From Lumbricus terrestris (taxonomy: Eukaryota; Annelida; Clitellata; Crassiclitellata; Lumbricidae): a stretch of DNA of 64,000 nucleotides. Of the stretch, positions 47,104 through 59,040 are shown piece after piece. The notes beneath the pieces were generated by a model. The model saw only the letters and a program-made list of their open reading frames with translations, was not told where the DNA came from and did no database searches. The DNA is taken from positions 10,619,872 through 10,683,871 of the forward strand of contig OX457047.1 of NCBI GenBank assembly GCA_949752735.1, written 5' to 3'. Numbering within the stretch: position 1 is the first letter of the stretch; the number at the start of each line of letters is the position of its first letter. Both the position numbers and the translations under genes were made by a program.

Positions 47104-47430
47104 GTAATCTTTTGATTCCTCTTCTTCTCATTCTTCTTTCACTTTTTCTTCCTCCTATTCTTTTTCTTCTCCTCTTCCTCCTCCTCCTCCTCCTCCTCCT
47201 CCTCCTCCTCCTTCTTCTTCTACTTTCAATTTCTCTTATTATTCGTCATCATCATCTTCTTAATCATGCATCATCTTCTTTGTCTTTTTCCTTTCCCCTT
47301 CTTCTTTCCACTTCTCCTTTCCACTTCTCCTTTCCGCTTCTCCTTTCCGCTTCCTCTCTCCTTTACGTCTTCCTCATTTTTATTCGTCTTATTCGTCTTC
47401 TGTTTCCATTCTTCTTTCCCACACGCACTC
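47104..47430. repeat. Pyrimidine-rich (CTT/CCT)n tract just downstream of ARID3 exon 3
   Basis: CTTCTTC and CCTCCTCCT units, purest at 47160-47220, start within 20 bases of the donor. Confidence 0.9.
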
Positions 47431-47549
47431 ACCATGTTCTTCCTTTAGATCTATCTATTTTCTTTCTCTTCACCAAACGTTTCTCATTTAATTTCTTTAT
47501 CGTAATTCCTTATATCATGGACTGAGAAAAAAACAAATGAATGGGTTCT

Positions 47550-47860
47550 TTAGATGGCTGGCGTAGAAAGGAGTCTACTGCATGGAGTCAATGAAAGGAA
47601 GGAAGTTGTCATACTTCGGGCACATCATGAGGAAACATGGAGACTGTTAGAGAAAGAGATTATGCAAGGAACGGTTCCGGGAACAAGATCAAGGGGAAGA
47701 CCTATAGGAAGAGGGGGTGGGACAACATGTGTGAATGGACGGGATTATCAACAGAGCAATTGTTGAGAGCAACCCAAGACAGGAGAGGATGGAGAAGAAC
47801 TGTCCAAAATGCGGCCAACCCTCGTGTCGAGGAAGGATGAAGGCAAGGCAAGGCATGCAA
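47550..47860 (+). pseudogene. LINE ORF2 C-terminal fragment with AAGGC tail
   Basis: Across a frameshift near 47650 one reads FGHIMRKHGD-like residues, LEKEIMQGTVPGTRSRGRP, then CEWTGLSTEQLLRATQDRRG and WRRTVQNAANPR before TGA at 47838-47840. This is the C-terminal signature of a jockey/RTE-like LINE common in marine invertebrates. The stop is followed by four AAGGC units, the likely 3' tail. It differs in sequence from the LINE end at 15.9 kb. Confidence 0.83.
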
Positions 47861-48535
47861 GGCAATTCCTTATTATAGTTAGCTTCTCATTCCTTTTCCG
47901 TGCACCTTCGCTCCGTCGGCTTTAATCAACATTTCCTTTATTTCATTTTACCCTTATCCCTTTATAGATTGTCCTTCTTCTTCCTATTTCAGTTTTCCTT
48001 ATCTTTGCAACCCTTTATGACATAAGTTATATGCTCGCCTCCATTGCAAGCTTCCAATTATAATGGCATCTATAAGCATGAGGTATTAGCGACTTAATTT
48101 GCTTGGTCTCGGCATATTATGATGACTCGTGGTCAGCCCAATCCTTCACCGTCGTGTCTATCCACCGACAGTGTACAGCCGTCATTCCATATTAACACTG
48201 AGTCTGTTAGGAATAAACAAGTGGAGCTGAGATCCGAAAATAAATTTTTCCTCCATGCAGTTGGATTTGAACTTCCACCTCCCATGCAAGGCAGTTGATA
48301 GTCTATAATACTCTATGTGATCTAGCGCTTACCTCCATTACTTATGAATAGCTCGTATTAAGTATATATCTATATACCATACCTTGTGTTGAATATGCAT
48401 ACTGATGTCACATATATTATAATTAACGATGTTATTACCATTACAACGCATAACTGACCAGAAATAGTAGCTGCATGCATGGTGATATGCATCATGAGAG
48501 AATAGACTCTTCCTGGCTCGCATCTCTCTTACAAC
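47861..48535. other. No gene seen
   Basis: Probably ARID3 intron 3. No repeat family was recognised. Confidence 0.4.
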
Positions 48536-48539
48536 CATC

Positions 48540-48835
48540 TGTCTACATCCATCCACTCATACATCATTTATTCCATCCATCCACCTATCTATCCATCCAT
48601 CCATCTACCAATCCATCCATCTATATCCATCCATCCACCCATAATCCATCCATCTATCAAGCGCACATGTGATATATTTAGTCATTTTGACCTTTGATTC
48701 ATATATCCATCCAGCCATTATCTCTCTCCATTCTTCAGTCCGTCAATGCATGCATGCATCAATCCATCCATCAACTCATCCATCCAGCCATCCATCCATC
48801 CATCCATCTACCTATCCATCGATCCATCCATCAAT
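48540..48835. repeat. (ATCC)n/(CATC)n microsatellite, degenerate
   Basis: Imperfect CCATCCATCTAT units with interruptions. Confidence 0.92.
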
Positions 48836-48883
48836 CTAACTTCTATAGACAACAAAAAGCAACAACGACAACAATGATTATAA

Positions 48884-48901
48884 TATAATAATAATAATAA
48901 C

Positions 48902-48952
<51 letters not shown>

Positions 48953-49164
48953 GCAACAACAACAATGATAACAATAATAACGCTAATATTATAACAATGA
49001 AAGTAAAATAACAATAATAATATTGGGTATAGCAATAGACATAAAAAAGTAATAATTCTAGACAACCCAGAACAATTATAACTTTTTTAGTCCTGAAGGA
49101 TTGCATGTACCTCACACACAAAATAATGATGATGATAATAATACTACTATTACAGTAACTATTG

Positions 49165-49261
<97 letters not shown>

Positions 49262-49285
49262 TACTACTACTACTACTACTATACG

Positions 49286-49317
<32 letters not shown>

Positions 49318-49500
49318 AACTACTACTACTACTACTACTACAACTACTACTACTAATGATAATAATAATAATTATTATTATTATTAATATTATTATTATA
49401 ATAATAATAATTAAAAATAGTAATAATAATAATAATAATAATGATAATTATAATAGTAAAAAGAGTAATAATAATACTAATAATGGCTTTAAAAACTTAA
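48884..49500. repeat. TAA and CTA microsatellites around a possible retrotransposon tail
   Basis: (TAA)n at 48884-48950; mixed sequence; then CCTGAAGGATTGCATGTACC at 49092-49111. That resembles the 3' hairpin of the TAA-flanked family but has lost the right arm. (CTA)n follows at 49143-49360 and TAA units to 49460. Confidence 0.75.
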
Positions 49501-50815
49501 GGAATTAAAAAACAATAATGATAAAAATAATGATAATCTAACTGACTATTCTTATTTCCCCGTCCATTTCTTTCGTGAAACTTCACTTCCCCAACCCCCT
49601 CCATCCCACTCTCCCTCTAAACTGCCCTCTTTCCATCCATCCATCCATCCGTCCATCCATCTCTCTATCCCGCATATCGATAACCATGCCACTTCAAGAG
49701 AGATTATAGTCGACGACCTGGGACCGCCCAGGGTATTCGCAGCATACCACTTACACATGCACCCTCCCCCTCCTCCTTCTCCTCATTCCTCCCTTCCACC
49801 TCTTCTCCGCTCTTCCATCTTCTTTCCGCTGCGTCCACGGACATACGCACACACAGCACCACCGACGCGGCTGACTAAATCGCACCGGGCCGGATCAGAT
49901 AACCTTGTGGCCGATCGAATCTGTTATTGATCGCAATCTTCAACAAGCAGAAAGCAAAGCAGGCAGAGAAAGAGTCGCCGATATTCGTACGCCATCCATT
50001 GCAATTGGTGTGTTGCGCTGCCACACGCATACCTATGGAAAAACTATTCAATCGACAAAATAAAGGAAAAATTATTGGTCGGCAGATGGAAGTAGCACTG
50101 TGGGATGATGTTTCTGATATTTTACCTTTGATTAACACACACCAGCTGCCAGCCCGTCGTAACTTCATTACGCGTTCCCGCTTCCCTTCCCCTTCCCTTT
50201 CCTTCCCTTTCCTTCCACCATCCTTCCTCCATTTCCTTTTCTCCTGCCTGCCTCCTTCCATCCATCGTTCTCTGAATGTTACGTCCTCTGCCTACTCACA
50301 TCTTCCCAGCAGCCTTCTTCCACCGACCCTCGCCTCATCTATCTCATTCCAATCATGATGCTCTCGACTCTTTGATTCCCCCCGTTTCTCTTTCCAAGTC
50401 ATCTTCCAGTCCTTCCCTCTTCCCTGCCTCCTTGCCTCCATTCTGCCCAATTCCCTTCTCCCGTAAGTAGGTAGACTATATACGCTCGACTCGCGCCAGG
50501 TCCGCACTGACGAACGGGCGACAGGTGATTGGACGACGTAATTATTTAAACCGTTGTTATATTATTGAAGGAACAACGAACGCTACACGACGACCGACCG
50601 CACGCACTCGCACACCAACACGCACACATACATGTGTATAATATATATGTATATATATATACTACAGTACAAACGTGTGTATGTATATATATGTATATAT
50701 TTGTGTATATATATGCGCTGCAGGACAGATCTAAGGGAAAAAGCGGCGGAGGCGGAGGGGGTGGTCTAGGGCAGTCAGTGGCTACAATGCGGTTGGGCTA
50801 AGGCTGCAGACGCAG
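49501..50815. other. Intronic/intergenic, no gene supported
   Basis: Contains a small ATCC run at 49636, pyrimidine-rich CTTCC sequence at 50180-50260 and TATATG repeats at 50640-50712. A moderately GC-rich part (49850-50160) has no recognised exon. Confidence 0.45.
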
Positions 50816-51055
50816 GAGGGAAGGAAGGAGGGGTTGGGATGATGGAGGATAGGGATGAGGAAGGGAAGGGATGGGTGGAGGATGTGGAGGATGGAGAAGA
50901 AGCGGAAGAAGATGAGGAGGAGAATGTGGAGGAAGAAGAGGGGAGAAGGAGGAGGATGTGGAGAGGGAAGAAGAGTGGAGAAGTTGGAGAAAGTGGGAAA
51001 AGAAAAGGAGGAAGTGGAGGAGGAGGAGGAGGATGGGACGAAGAAGTAGGAGATG
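50815..51055. repeat. Purine-rich (GGA/GAA) tract
   Basis: AGGAAGG and GGAGGA units; derived Glu/Gly-rich frames are artefacts. Confidence 0.85.
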
Positions 51056-51252
51056 AAAAATATGAATCGGTGGGTATAGAGGCGAACAAACTTCGTGATA
51101 ACACTGAACGTGTTAATGAATAACTCATTTTAAAGACCGCTTAAATTATCTCTCAAACATGGTGCATGCTGTATTCTCTGCAGGTTTGAGCATTTGTAAA
51201 GCCCCTTCTATTGCACAGAGTGAACCGTCCCCATAAACGCTCCCAATACTCA

Positions 51253-51254
<2 letters not shown>

Positions 51255-51307
<53 letters not shown>
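51255..51307. repeat. (TA)n microsatellite
   Basis: About 26 TA units. Confidence 0.96.
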
Positions 51308-51312
<5 letters not shown>

Positions 51313-51955
51313 GCTACCGACGAGAAGAAGCAGGTTTTGAGAAGAGCGATGGCAGAAGAGAGACTATACAACCATGAGACTGAATATAAAAGAGAGCGAG
51401 CAGAATGTAAGTAGAGAGAGCGCATTCCAAAGACAAGAACCATTTGAAGCAAATGGTCGACACTGAGCCGTATACCAGCTCTAGTATACGCGAATGAAGA
51501 GGTCAAATCTATTGGAGGAATGAAGTGGACGGTGGGAGGAAGCTGAATGAGGCCGAAGTATAACTGGCCATCAATCACTGCATGCTTCCACCATGCATGA
51601 TACAAGATACTCTTCTCCAATGCACAACTGATAAATGCCTCTATTAATTAAATAAATAAATATATTTATATATACCTCTTAAAACAATTAATATAATGCA
51701 AAATCCGCATTATCTCGCAATTCATTTCCTTTTGCTGATCATCTTTACAGCTTTTCGTTCTTGAGACCATAATAGACTGATCTTGCCCAACATCAATTGG
51801 GCGTCTGCTGCATGTGTCGCATTGGTCCCTCCATTTCGGATGACATTCCTCCCTCATTATAAGGACTAAATCTTCCGCTAAAGTAAACACTGATTCGGCT
51901 TACGTCATCAGTCTCACTGCAGATGCATTCAGGAATTTATTTTCAATGCATGAGC
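51308..51955. other. No gene seen
   Basis: No coding or repeat signal that I can support. Confidence 0.4.
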
Positions 51956-51961
51956 GTCCGC

Positions 51962-52020
51962 GCTCATGAGAGCGCCTCTGAATAGTTATTCTGCGAGAGG
52001 CGCTATATAAGGGCTTATTC
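51962..52020 (+). mobile_element. Retroposon 3' tail with perfect 9-bp GCGC hairpin
   Basis: AGCGCCTCT (51971-51979) pairs without mismatch with AGAGGCGCT (51996-52004), followed by ATATAAG. Confidence 0.75.
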
Positions 52021-52481
52021 TAACGTGCAGTTGAACACAAAAACTGTAGCTTGGAAAGAAATTTGTGCAGTTTTAAATCAGAATCTGTGCAGTAACTTTT
52101 CGTCGTCCTATAGAAGCAGGTGTTTTCAACGTGCAGTTCAAGAAAAAAAGCCAGAAAATGTGGATTTGCAAATGAATCTGTGCAGCTTTTAAAGCGAAGG
52201 AAGGGAGAGAAAGAGGGAAAGGTCATCAGATTTTTTGATCGGCGACTTGCGACATATTTTAGGACGGACGGATGGGAAAAAATTCTGGTTTTGTGCAGCT
52301 AAAAAAATTCCATATAATAATCCCTGGCGCTATATAAATCGATGGTCATGCGCGTTGCGATTACGTCATCCAGATAATTAGTTACTTCAAAGCAAGATCC
52401 CCGCTGCAGAATTACCTTGACGATATGTTTCATTATTATCGTCAACTGTAGTGTCCTATCCGTCCCTATCCTCCCTATCCG

Positions 52482-53730
52482 AAATATTTCAAACAGAACA
52501 AAAGATATATCACTTTTAGTGAGGTCACCCAACGTTTTTTGACGATTCAAAAACGTGACGCAGCAAAAAGTTGCAATAAACCAATTTAATTCTTCTGGCC
52601 CACATACTGGTCAGAAGTAAGAATATCGAAATGAAATTTTACAGGGTTAAAGACAATTCATATCTACATATGATGGTCAGATTTCATCAACATATTTCAA
52701 ACAGAACAAAAGATATATCACTTTTAGTGAGGTCACCCAACGTTTTTTGACGATTCAAAAACGTGACGCAGCAAAAAGTTGCAATAAACCAATTTAACTC
52801 TTCTGGCTCATATCTTGGTCAGAAGTACGAATATCGAAATGAAATTTTACAGGGTTAAAGACAATTCATATCTACACATGATGGCCAGATTTCATCAAAA
52901 TATTTCAAACAGAACAAAGGTTGCACCACATTAAGTGAGGCCACCGCCGTTATTTTGACGATACAGTAGGGTAACGCAACAAAAATTAACAAAAAACAGA
53001 ACTTTATTAAGTCTCATCTAATAGTTGTTATCAAATAGCCTTGATTTTGCCAGATGATCATTATTATTAATATTTAAAAGAGAAACAGGGTACCAGCGTA
53101 GCTGCACGTCACTGAGAAGTCACTTAGCATGCAAGATGACAATCAAATTGGCAAATACGGAATCTGTCAGATTAATCAACAGGTTCATCAAGAACTTTGC
53201 AAAGAGACTCAAAAGAAGCTTTGGCACTGGTGGTGGGCACATTGAACACAAGTTGTGAAGCACTACCAAGTTCATTTGACAACAGTTATTTGAGATGAGA
53301 CTTAATAAAATCGTGTTTTTGTTACTTTTGTTGCGTTTCGTTTTTGAATCATCAAAAAACGGTGGGTGGCCTCACTAAAAGTGGCATAACTTTTGTTGTG
53401 TTTGAAATATTTTGATGAAATCTGGCCATCATGTGTAAATGTGAATTGTCTTTAGGCCTGTAAAATTTCATTTCGAAATTCTTACTTCAGGCCAAGATAT
53501 TAGCAAAAAAAAACAAATTGCGTTTCGTTTTTGAATCGTCAGAAAACGAGGGGTGGCCTCACTAAAAGAGATATAACTTTTGTTCTGTTTGAAATATTTT
53601 GATGAAATCCGGCTATCATGTGTAGATATGAATTGTCTTTAAGCCTGCAAAGTTTCATTTCTAAATTCTTACTTCTGGCCAAGATATGGGCAAAAAACCG
53701 TAGTGGCTTACTTTTTTATGGTCCACCCTG
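52482..53730. mobile_element. 208-bp-TIR mariner-like element, left tip missing
   Basis: The left side is 2.3 tandem copies of a 208-bp unit (ATATTTCAAACAG at 52484, 52692 and 52900). The right side is an inverted pair of the same unit ending CCACCCTG at 53730, followed by TA. The centre holds a degenerate transposase end. Confidence 0.85.
53130..53264 (+). pseudogene. Mariner/Tc1-type transposase, last ~40 codons
   Basis: The frame reads ESVRLINRFIKNFAKRLKRS and ends GGGHIEHKL with a TGA. GGHxEHxL at the extreme C-terminus is typical of the IS630-Tc1-mariner transposase type also seen at 32.6 kb. No catalytic residues remain. Equivalent remnants occur at 54.0 (complement) and 60.4 kb. Confidence 0.7.
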
Positions 53731-53736
53731 TATATA

Positions 53737-55351
53737 CAGGGTGCGCCAAAAAAGTATTCCCCTACGGTTTTTGGCCCATATCTTGGCCAAACATACGAAT
53801 TTTTAAATGAAACTTTACAGTCTTAAAGGCAATTCATATTTACGTACAATGGTCATATTTCAACAAAATATTTCAAACACAACAAAAGTTATACCACTTT
53901 TAGTGAGGCCACACACCGTTTTTGACGATTAAAAAACGTAACGCAACAAAAAGTAACAAAAACATGATTTTATCAAGTCATATCTCAAATAACTGTTTGG
54001 AATTGAACTTGATATAGTGATTCACAACTTGTGTTCAATGTGCCCACCACCAGTGACAAAACTTCTTTTGAGTCTCTTTGCAAAGTTCTTGATGGACCTG
54101 TTGATTAATCTGACAGATTTTTTATTTACCAATTTGATTGTCATCTTGACAATGACTTCTCAGTTACGTGCAGCTACGCTGGTACCCTGTTCCTTTTTAA
54201 ATATTAATAATAATGATCATTTGGCATTATCAAAGACTATTTGATAACAATTATTTTATTTGAGACTTAATAAAATCGTGTTTTTGCTACTTTTTGTTGC
54301 GTTACGTCTTTGAATCGTCAAAAACGGTGGGTGGCCTCTTTAAAAGTGCTATGACTTTTATTCTGCTTGAAATATTTTGATGAAATCTGGCCATCATGTG
54401 TAGATATGAATTGTGAGCTTTCTTTAGTGAGCTTCATCTCCTAAAAATAAACCAGATAAAGGATCTCCAAATTTGCGAGTTCTTCTTTCGACTCGAACAC
54501 GGTCTCCTTCCTTCGGTATTCCAAGAGTACCTCCCTCACGCCTCTGACACCCATTCGCATTTCACTAGAAATTCATCTGCATATCGCCCTGTCAGACCTC
54601 AATCTAACACTAGGCGTTTTACTGTTAAATCTTATGGCGCTCAAATGTGGAATAAAATACCAATTGATATTCGTCAATCCAGTAGTCTGCAGGTTTTTAA
54701 AAAGAGACTTCGTGTTTTTCTTTCCTCCACTAAGTCTGCTTAGAAGTGCACATGACCACTTGTAGTTAAGGTTCTACTTAAGTATATAGTTAAGTTTGTT
54801 CCTTTACATGCTATTTGCAATTAAAGTTAAACTTTTTGCAATCTGTCATCACCTAATTTGATTTAATTGTTTCAACTTTTTTTTGCTATCTTGTACAATA
54901 TTTCTTGGTATTTTTTTTCTTACTTGGGTGACCCTCCCCAGCGGGATGTCAATCCCTTTAGGGCCCCCCTTTGTAGCCAATGCATGTATATTTTCTGTTT
55001 TTGATGTCATCTTGTTTTCTGGTTGCAATAAAGCGAATTGATTGAATTGATTGTATTTAAGCCTGTAAAATTTCATTTCGAAATTCTTACTTCCGGCCAA
55101 GATATTGGCCAGAATAATTAAATTGTTTTTTTTGTTACTTTTTGTTGCGTCGCGTTTTTGAATCGTCAAAAAACGGTGGGTATACCTCACTAAAGTAATA
55201 TAACTTTTATTCTGTTTGAAATATTTTTGTAATTTGACCATTGTATGTAAATATGAATTGCCTTTAAGACTGTAAAGTTTCATTTAGAAATTCGTATGTT
55301 TGGCCAAGATATGGGCTGAAAACCGTAGGGATCACTTTTTTGCGCACCCTG
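53737..55351. mobile_element. 208-bp-TIR mariner-like element with a LINE inserted in its right arm
   Basis: It starts CAGGGTGCGCCAAAAAAGT at 53737 after TA, and ends TTTTTTGCGCACCCTG at 55351 before TA. It lies six bases from the end of the previous element, tail to head. The right arm is split at about 54405 and resumes at about 55052. Confidence 0.88.
54405..55051 (+). pseudogene. LINE ORF2 C-terminus and 3' UTR, inserted in the mariner-like element
   Basis: From 54477 the frame reads EFFFRLEHGLLPSVFQEYLP, then FTRNSSAYRPVRP, YGAQMWNKIPIDIRQ and LQVFKKRLRVFL, ending at a TAG at 54741. The pattern lWN.iP..iR.s.sl..FKk.l...L is the universal C-terminal tail of CR1/L2/jockey-like LINEs. The 3' UTR of about 300 bases ends GCAATAAAGCGAATTGATTGAATTGATT. 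The host sequence at the junction is GAATTGT, so tail and target share GAATTG. Confidence 0.87.
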
Positions 55352-57040
55352 TATATTGGACATCGGACAAGACATCGCGGTTACCCTATATCAGACGTCA
55401 TAACTGTACGCATGTGTTCTGTAGTGTATACTTTTACCTGTGCGCATGTAAGTATGTTGTATATGTATGTAGATTGTCGGTATGTATCCATGTATCGTGT
55501 ATGTTTTGCATTGGACTATTTATAGTCTATACTGCAGCAGTCTTGATTAGAGGACATCACTTGAATGAATCGCAGAATAAAACTGATAGAAAGCGGAGAA
55601 GCTTTTCTGCTCTCTCACTCTCCATATATTATAATATCTCTTTCGCTCTTTATGCCATTTATTCTCATTTCTGTCTCTCTGTTCCTTTGTCTCTCTGTCT
55701 CTCGGTCTGACTGTCTGTCTCTCTGTCGGTCCGTCTATCTGTCTGTCTGTTTGCCTGACTGGCTCTGTCTTTCTTCTTATATATATATATATAGTTGCCT
55801 TTTCGACGGATATAGGACGATCTTTCGTTCCAATGTGTTTCTACGGCGCCCGATCGACCATTAAACTTATCTGCAGTGCATGCGTGCAGCTTAATAGCCG
55901 TCTTAAGATTGAGGGTGCGTGATAGAGAGAAACAGCGAGAGGCAGACAGGCGGGCAAAGCAAGAGAACCATGAAGAAAGAGAGAGGGAGTGGAAGAGGTA
56001 TTTAGATACTGGTCAAGAGGATTGATAACCCAAGTACCTGATTTGCTGCCATCCTCCGTCAAGAGCTATAATATAGCGACGGCTCTGACCGACCCTCGAT
56101 CGCTCGATTCTACCCATGAAACCGTCATGCATTTGCGTGATATGTTTGATATACAGCTAATCTATTAGACTGCGAATCGAAGCTCAAAAACTAACAATAC
56201 ACCAATCAACTTATATCACCGCATGCGCAAATAAATATAGCGCTATATAATAGATTTATTTAGGGCACCGCAGCATATCGTAATGGTCCTCGTACATTAA
56301 TCCGGTCATAAGTGCAGGCCAAAGAATTTCCAGAGCTAATCAATCGTGAATATTTTGAGCATTAACGCGATATAAATACCATAGATTTCTCCTATAATGT
56401 GTACATATATGCTTCAGCATCTTAAAGTCTCGACATTTTTTATGATTTATGCCAACCGTCTATTGAATTCCTCGACTCTTGCGACCCGCGTCCGACAAAA
56501 CTCGCTTCAGATAAACGATATATTCGACTACGAAACTAATGAACTAAACGATAAACGATATATTCGACTACGAAACTAATGAACTAAACGATAAACGATA
56601 TATTCGACTACGAAACTAATGAACTAAACGGGAACTGAATGCGCGATTAGGCGGTAATCGTATTACCGCGTCAGAGTCGATGCAACAATGTCATCATATT
56701 ATCGTCTGCTCCGACGAGGGATCCTTTATTTCTCGACCATTGCACTCATATCGGTCATCCGAAATAATCAACTTCCACTAAATATCATCGCCTGATTCGA
56801 TTCTTCGCCGCATGATTAACTATCCTGCATGCATGCAGCCAATCGGAGACTTGCTGCAGGGTCGGTCAAGAGATGATCCCGTTTGGGCGTAATTACCCCG
56901 AACACCCGATTTTTGCCGTCTTCTTCACTTTTATTCGACATCGTAAATGACAATATGAGACGATAATCGTCTTAATGGCGGAATTCGTTGATTCTATTAT
57001 GCGATGGATCTCAGTATAATCTGATATTATTACGTGTGAC
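55352..57040. other. Mostly unassigned sequence with small repeats
   Basis: CT/TCTG-rich stretch at 55610-55790 and (TA)8 at 55779. A 40-bp perfect triplication at 56510-56629 is listed separately. No host gene was recognised. Confidence 0.45.
56510..56629. repeat. Perfect 40-bp tandem repeat, three copies
   Basis: The unit starts GATAAACGATATATTCGACT; three copies are identical at every base. Confidence 0.97.
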
Positions 57041-57044
57041 CGCT

Positions 57045-57048
57045 GCTG

Positions 57049-57100
<52 letters not shown>

Positions 57101-57101
57101 C
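57045..57101. repeat. (CTG)n, about 18 units
   Basis: GCTGCTGCT tract preceded by GCTGAT; no open coding context. Confidence 0.95.
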
Positions 57102-57735
57102 ATGCCAACGAGAACGAATAGTTGCATGGCGCATTGATGAAGAGATAATGGATTATGGAGTCTAGCCGGATGCACTCGTTAATGGGTGAGCTGACTAGAG
57201 CACGCTAGTTGTGCACGGATTTTGATTTATATTTCTCCATAAATATGAAGGTTGAACGTATCGACCTTTACCTGCAACTCCCGTATACCCACACGAAAGA
57301 CAAAGTTCTTTAATTCCAATGTCTAACGGAATCACATGGCTGCCTGGATATTTGGCGTCGACTTTACGTTATATATACGTGTATTACACTGTGTTGTATT
57401 GTATATACTTAGGCATTTATAAAGAGCCTCTTAAATTCAAAATATTACCATTTATTGTTCCCATCAACGTAAATACACACACAATGCTACGGAAGTGATA
57501 AGTAGCGTACACGACGTTGTGTCATTCTGGGATGACATTGAAGGTCATGGGCATGGACATGAAGCAGGCTTTGAGAAGAAAGGGAATGTTAATTACATTA
57601 CATACAATCCTACATCTTACATCACATTTACACAGACCGTGCAAAACATATATCTCTGAAAACTATCTTTGTAAACGAGGTGACAATAGCACATTATAAC
57701 ATGAACGCTCACATGCAATCGCAGTTACTGGCATC
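57102..57735. other. No gene seen
   Basis: Probably intronic; nothing recognised. Confidence 0.4.
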
Positions 57736-57738
57736 GAG

Positions 57739-57909
57739 CATGTATGTATGTATGTATGTACGTATGTATGTATGTATGTATGTATGTATGTATGTATGTA
57801 TGTATGTATGTACGTATGTATGTATGTATGTATGTATGTATGTATGTATGTATGTATGTATGTATGTATGAATGTATGTATGTATGTATGTATGTATGTA
57901 TGTATGTAC

Positions 57910-57940
<31 letters not shown>

Positions 57941-58125
57941 CGTACGTATGTATGTATGTATGTATGTATGTACGTATGTATGTATGTATGTATGTATGTA
58001 TGTATGTATGTATGTATGTATGTACGTATGTATGTATGTATGTATGTATGTATGTATGTATGTATGTATGTATGTATGTATGAATGTATGTATGTATGTA
58101 TGTATGTATGTATGTATGTATGTAC

Positions 58126-58156
<31 letters not shown>

Positions 58157-58218
58157 TGTACGTATGTATGTATGTATGTATGTATGTATGTATGTATGTA
58201 TGTATGTATGTATGTGTG
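57739..58218. repeat. (TATG)n microsatellite, 480 bp, with internal duplication
   Basis: Variant units recur in the same order about 212-216 bases apart: AATG at 57871 and 58083, TACATA at about 57908 and 58124, TACGTA near 57945 and 58161. Confidence 0.96.
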
Positions 58219-58555
58219 TATTAATTAGCATGGAGCCAGATTACAAAGAGTGCCATCTCTATTATAGCGTATACAGATGTACATTGCAGAAGCACAACAT
58301 TCAGCCACTTTAGTAGTAAACGTGCATCATGGCTACAGCGGTAATATAAGGAGCTTGTCTAGAAAAGTGAGCAACGCATTTGCTTCGACTGAATTAAAGG
58401 ACTCGTTCGAGCCACACTATTATAGCTTGTGGTGTCTGCTGTCAGTAGAGATTACATTGTGTAGAGAGCGTCTACCTTCACGACCTGTCATTCCAAATAG
58501 CGTCACACTTATGACTCTTCTACTGATTGGCTCTTTTTTTATGTAAGCATGCGTG
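58219..58555. other. No gene seen
   Basis: Short unique stretch between two TATG arrays. Confidence 0.4.
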
Positions 58556-59040
58556 CAAGCATGTATGTATGCATGGATGTATGCATGTATGAAAGGTATG
58601 CATATATGTTTGTATGTATGTATGTAAGTATGTATGTATATATGTGTGAATGTATGTATTTATGTATGTATGTATGACATATGTGCATGTATGCGCATGC
58701 ATGTATGTATGTATGACTTAGGGTGGTCCTCTAAAATAATTTTTTTAAATTTCACTGGTACCCTCTCATTTTGTTACCTTGCTTTAGTGATGATTAAGTG
58801 CAAAATTTTAGGACCACCCTTTGTATGTATGTATGTATGTATGTGTGTGTATGTATGTATGTATGTATGTATGTATGTTTGTATGTATGTATGTATGTAT
58901 GTATGTATGTATGTATGTATGTATGTATGTATGTATGTATGTATGTATGTATGTATGTATGTATGTTGTATGTATGTATGTATGTATGTATGCATGTATG
59001 TATGTATGTATGTATGTATGCATGTCTGTATGTATATGTG
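58556..59040. repeat. (TATG)n arrays split by a tiny palindromic insert
   Basis: Degenerate TATG at 58556-58716 and purer TATG at 58822-59035; the separating piece is listed as a MITE. Confidence 0.93.
58720..58820. mobile_element. Very short MITE (101 bp) inside (TATG)n
   Basis: AGGGTGGTCCT (58720-58730) and its exact complement AGGACCACCCT (58810-58820) enclose about 80 bases. Just inside them CTAAAAT and ATTTT continue the symmetry. No target duplication can be judged in the repeat. Confidence 0.72.
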
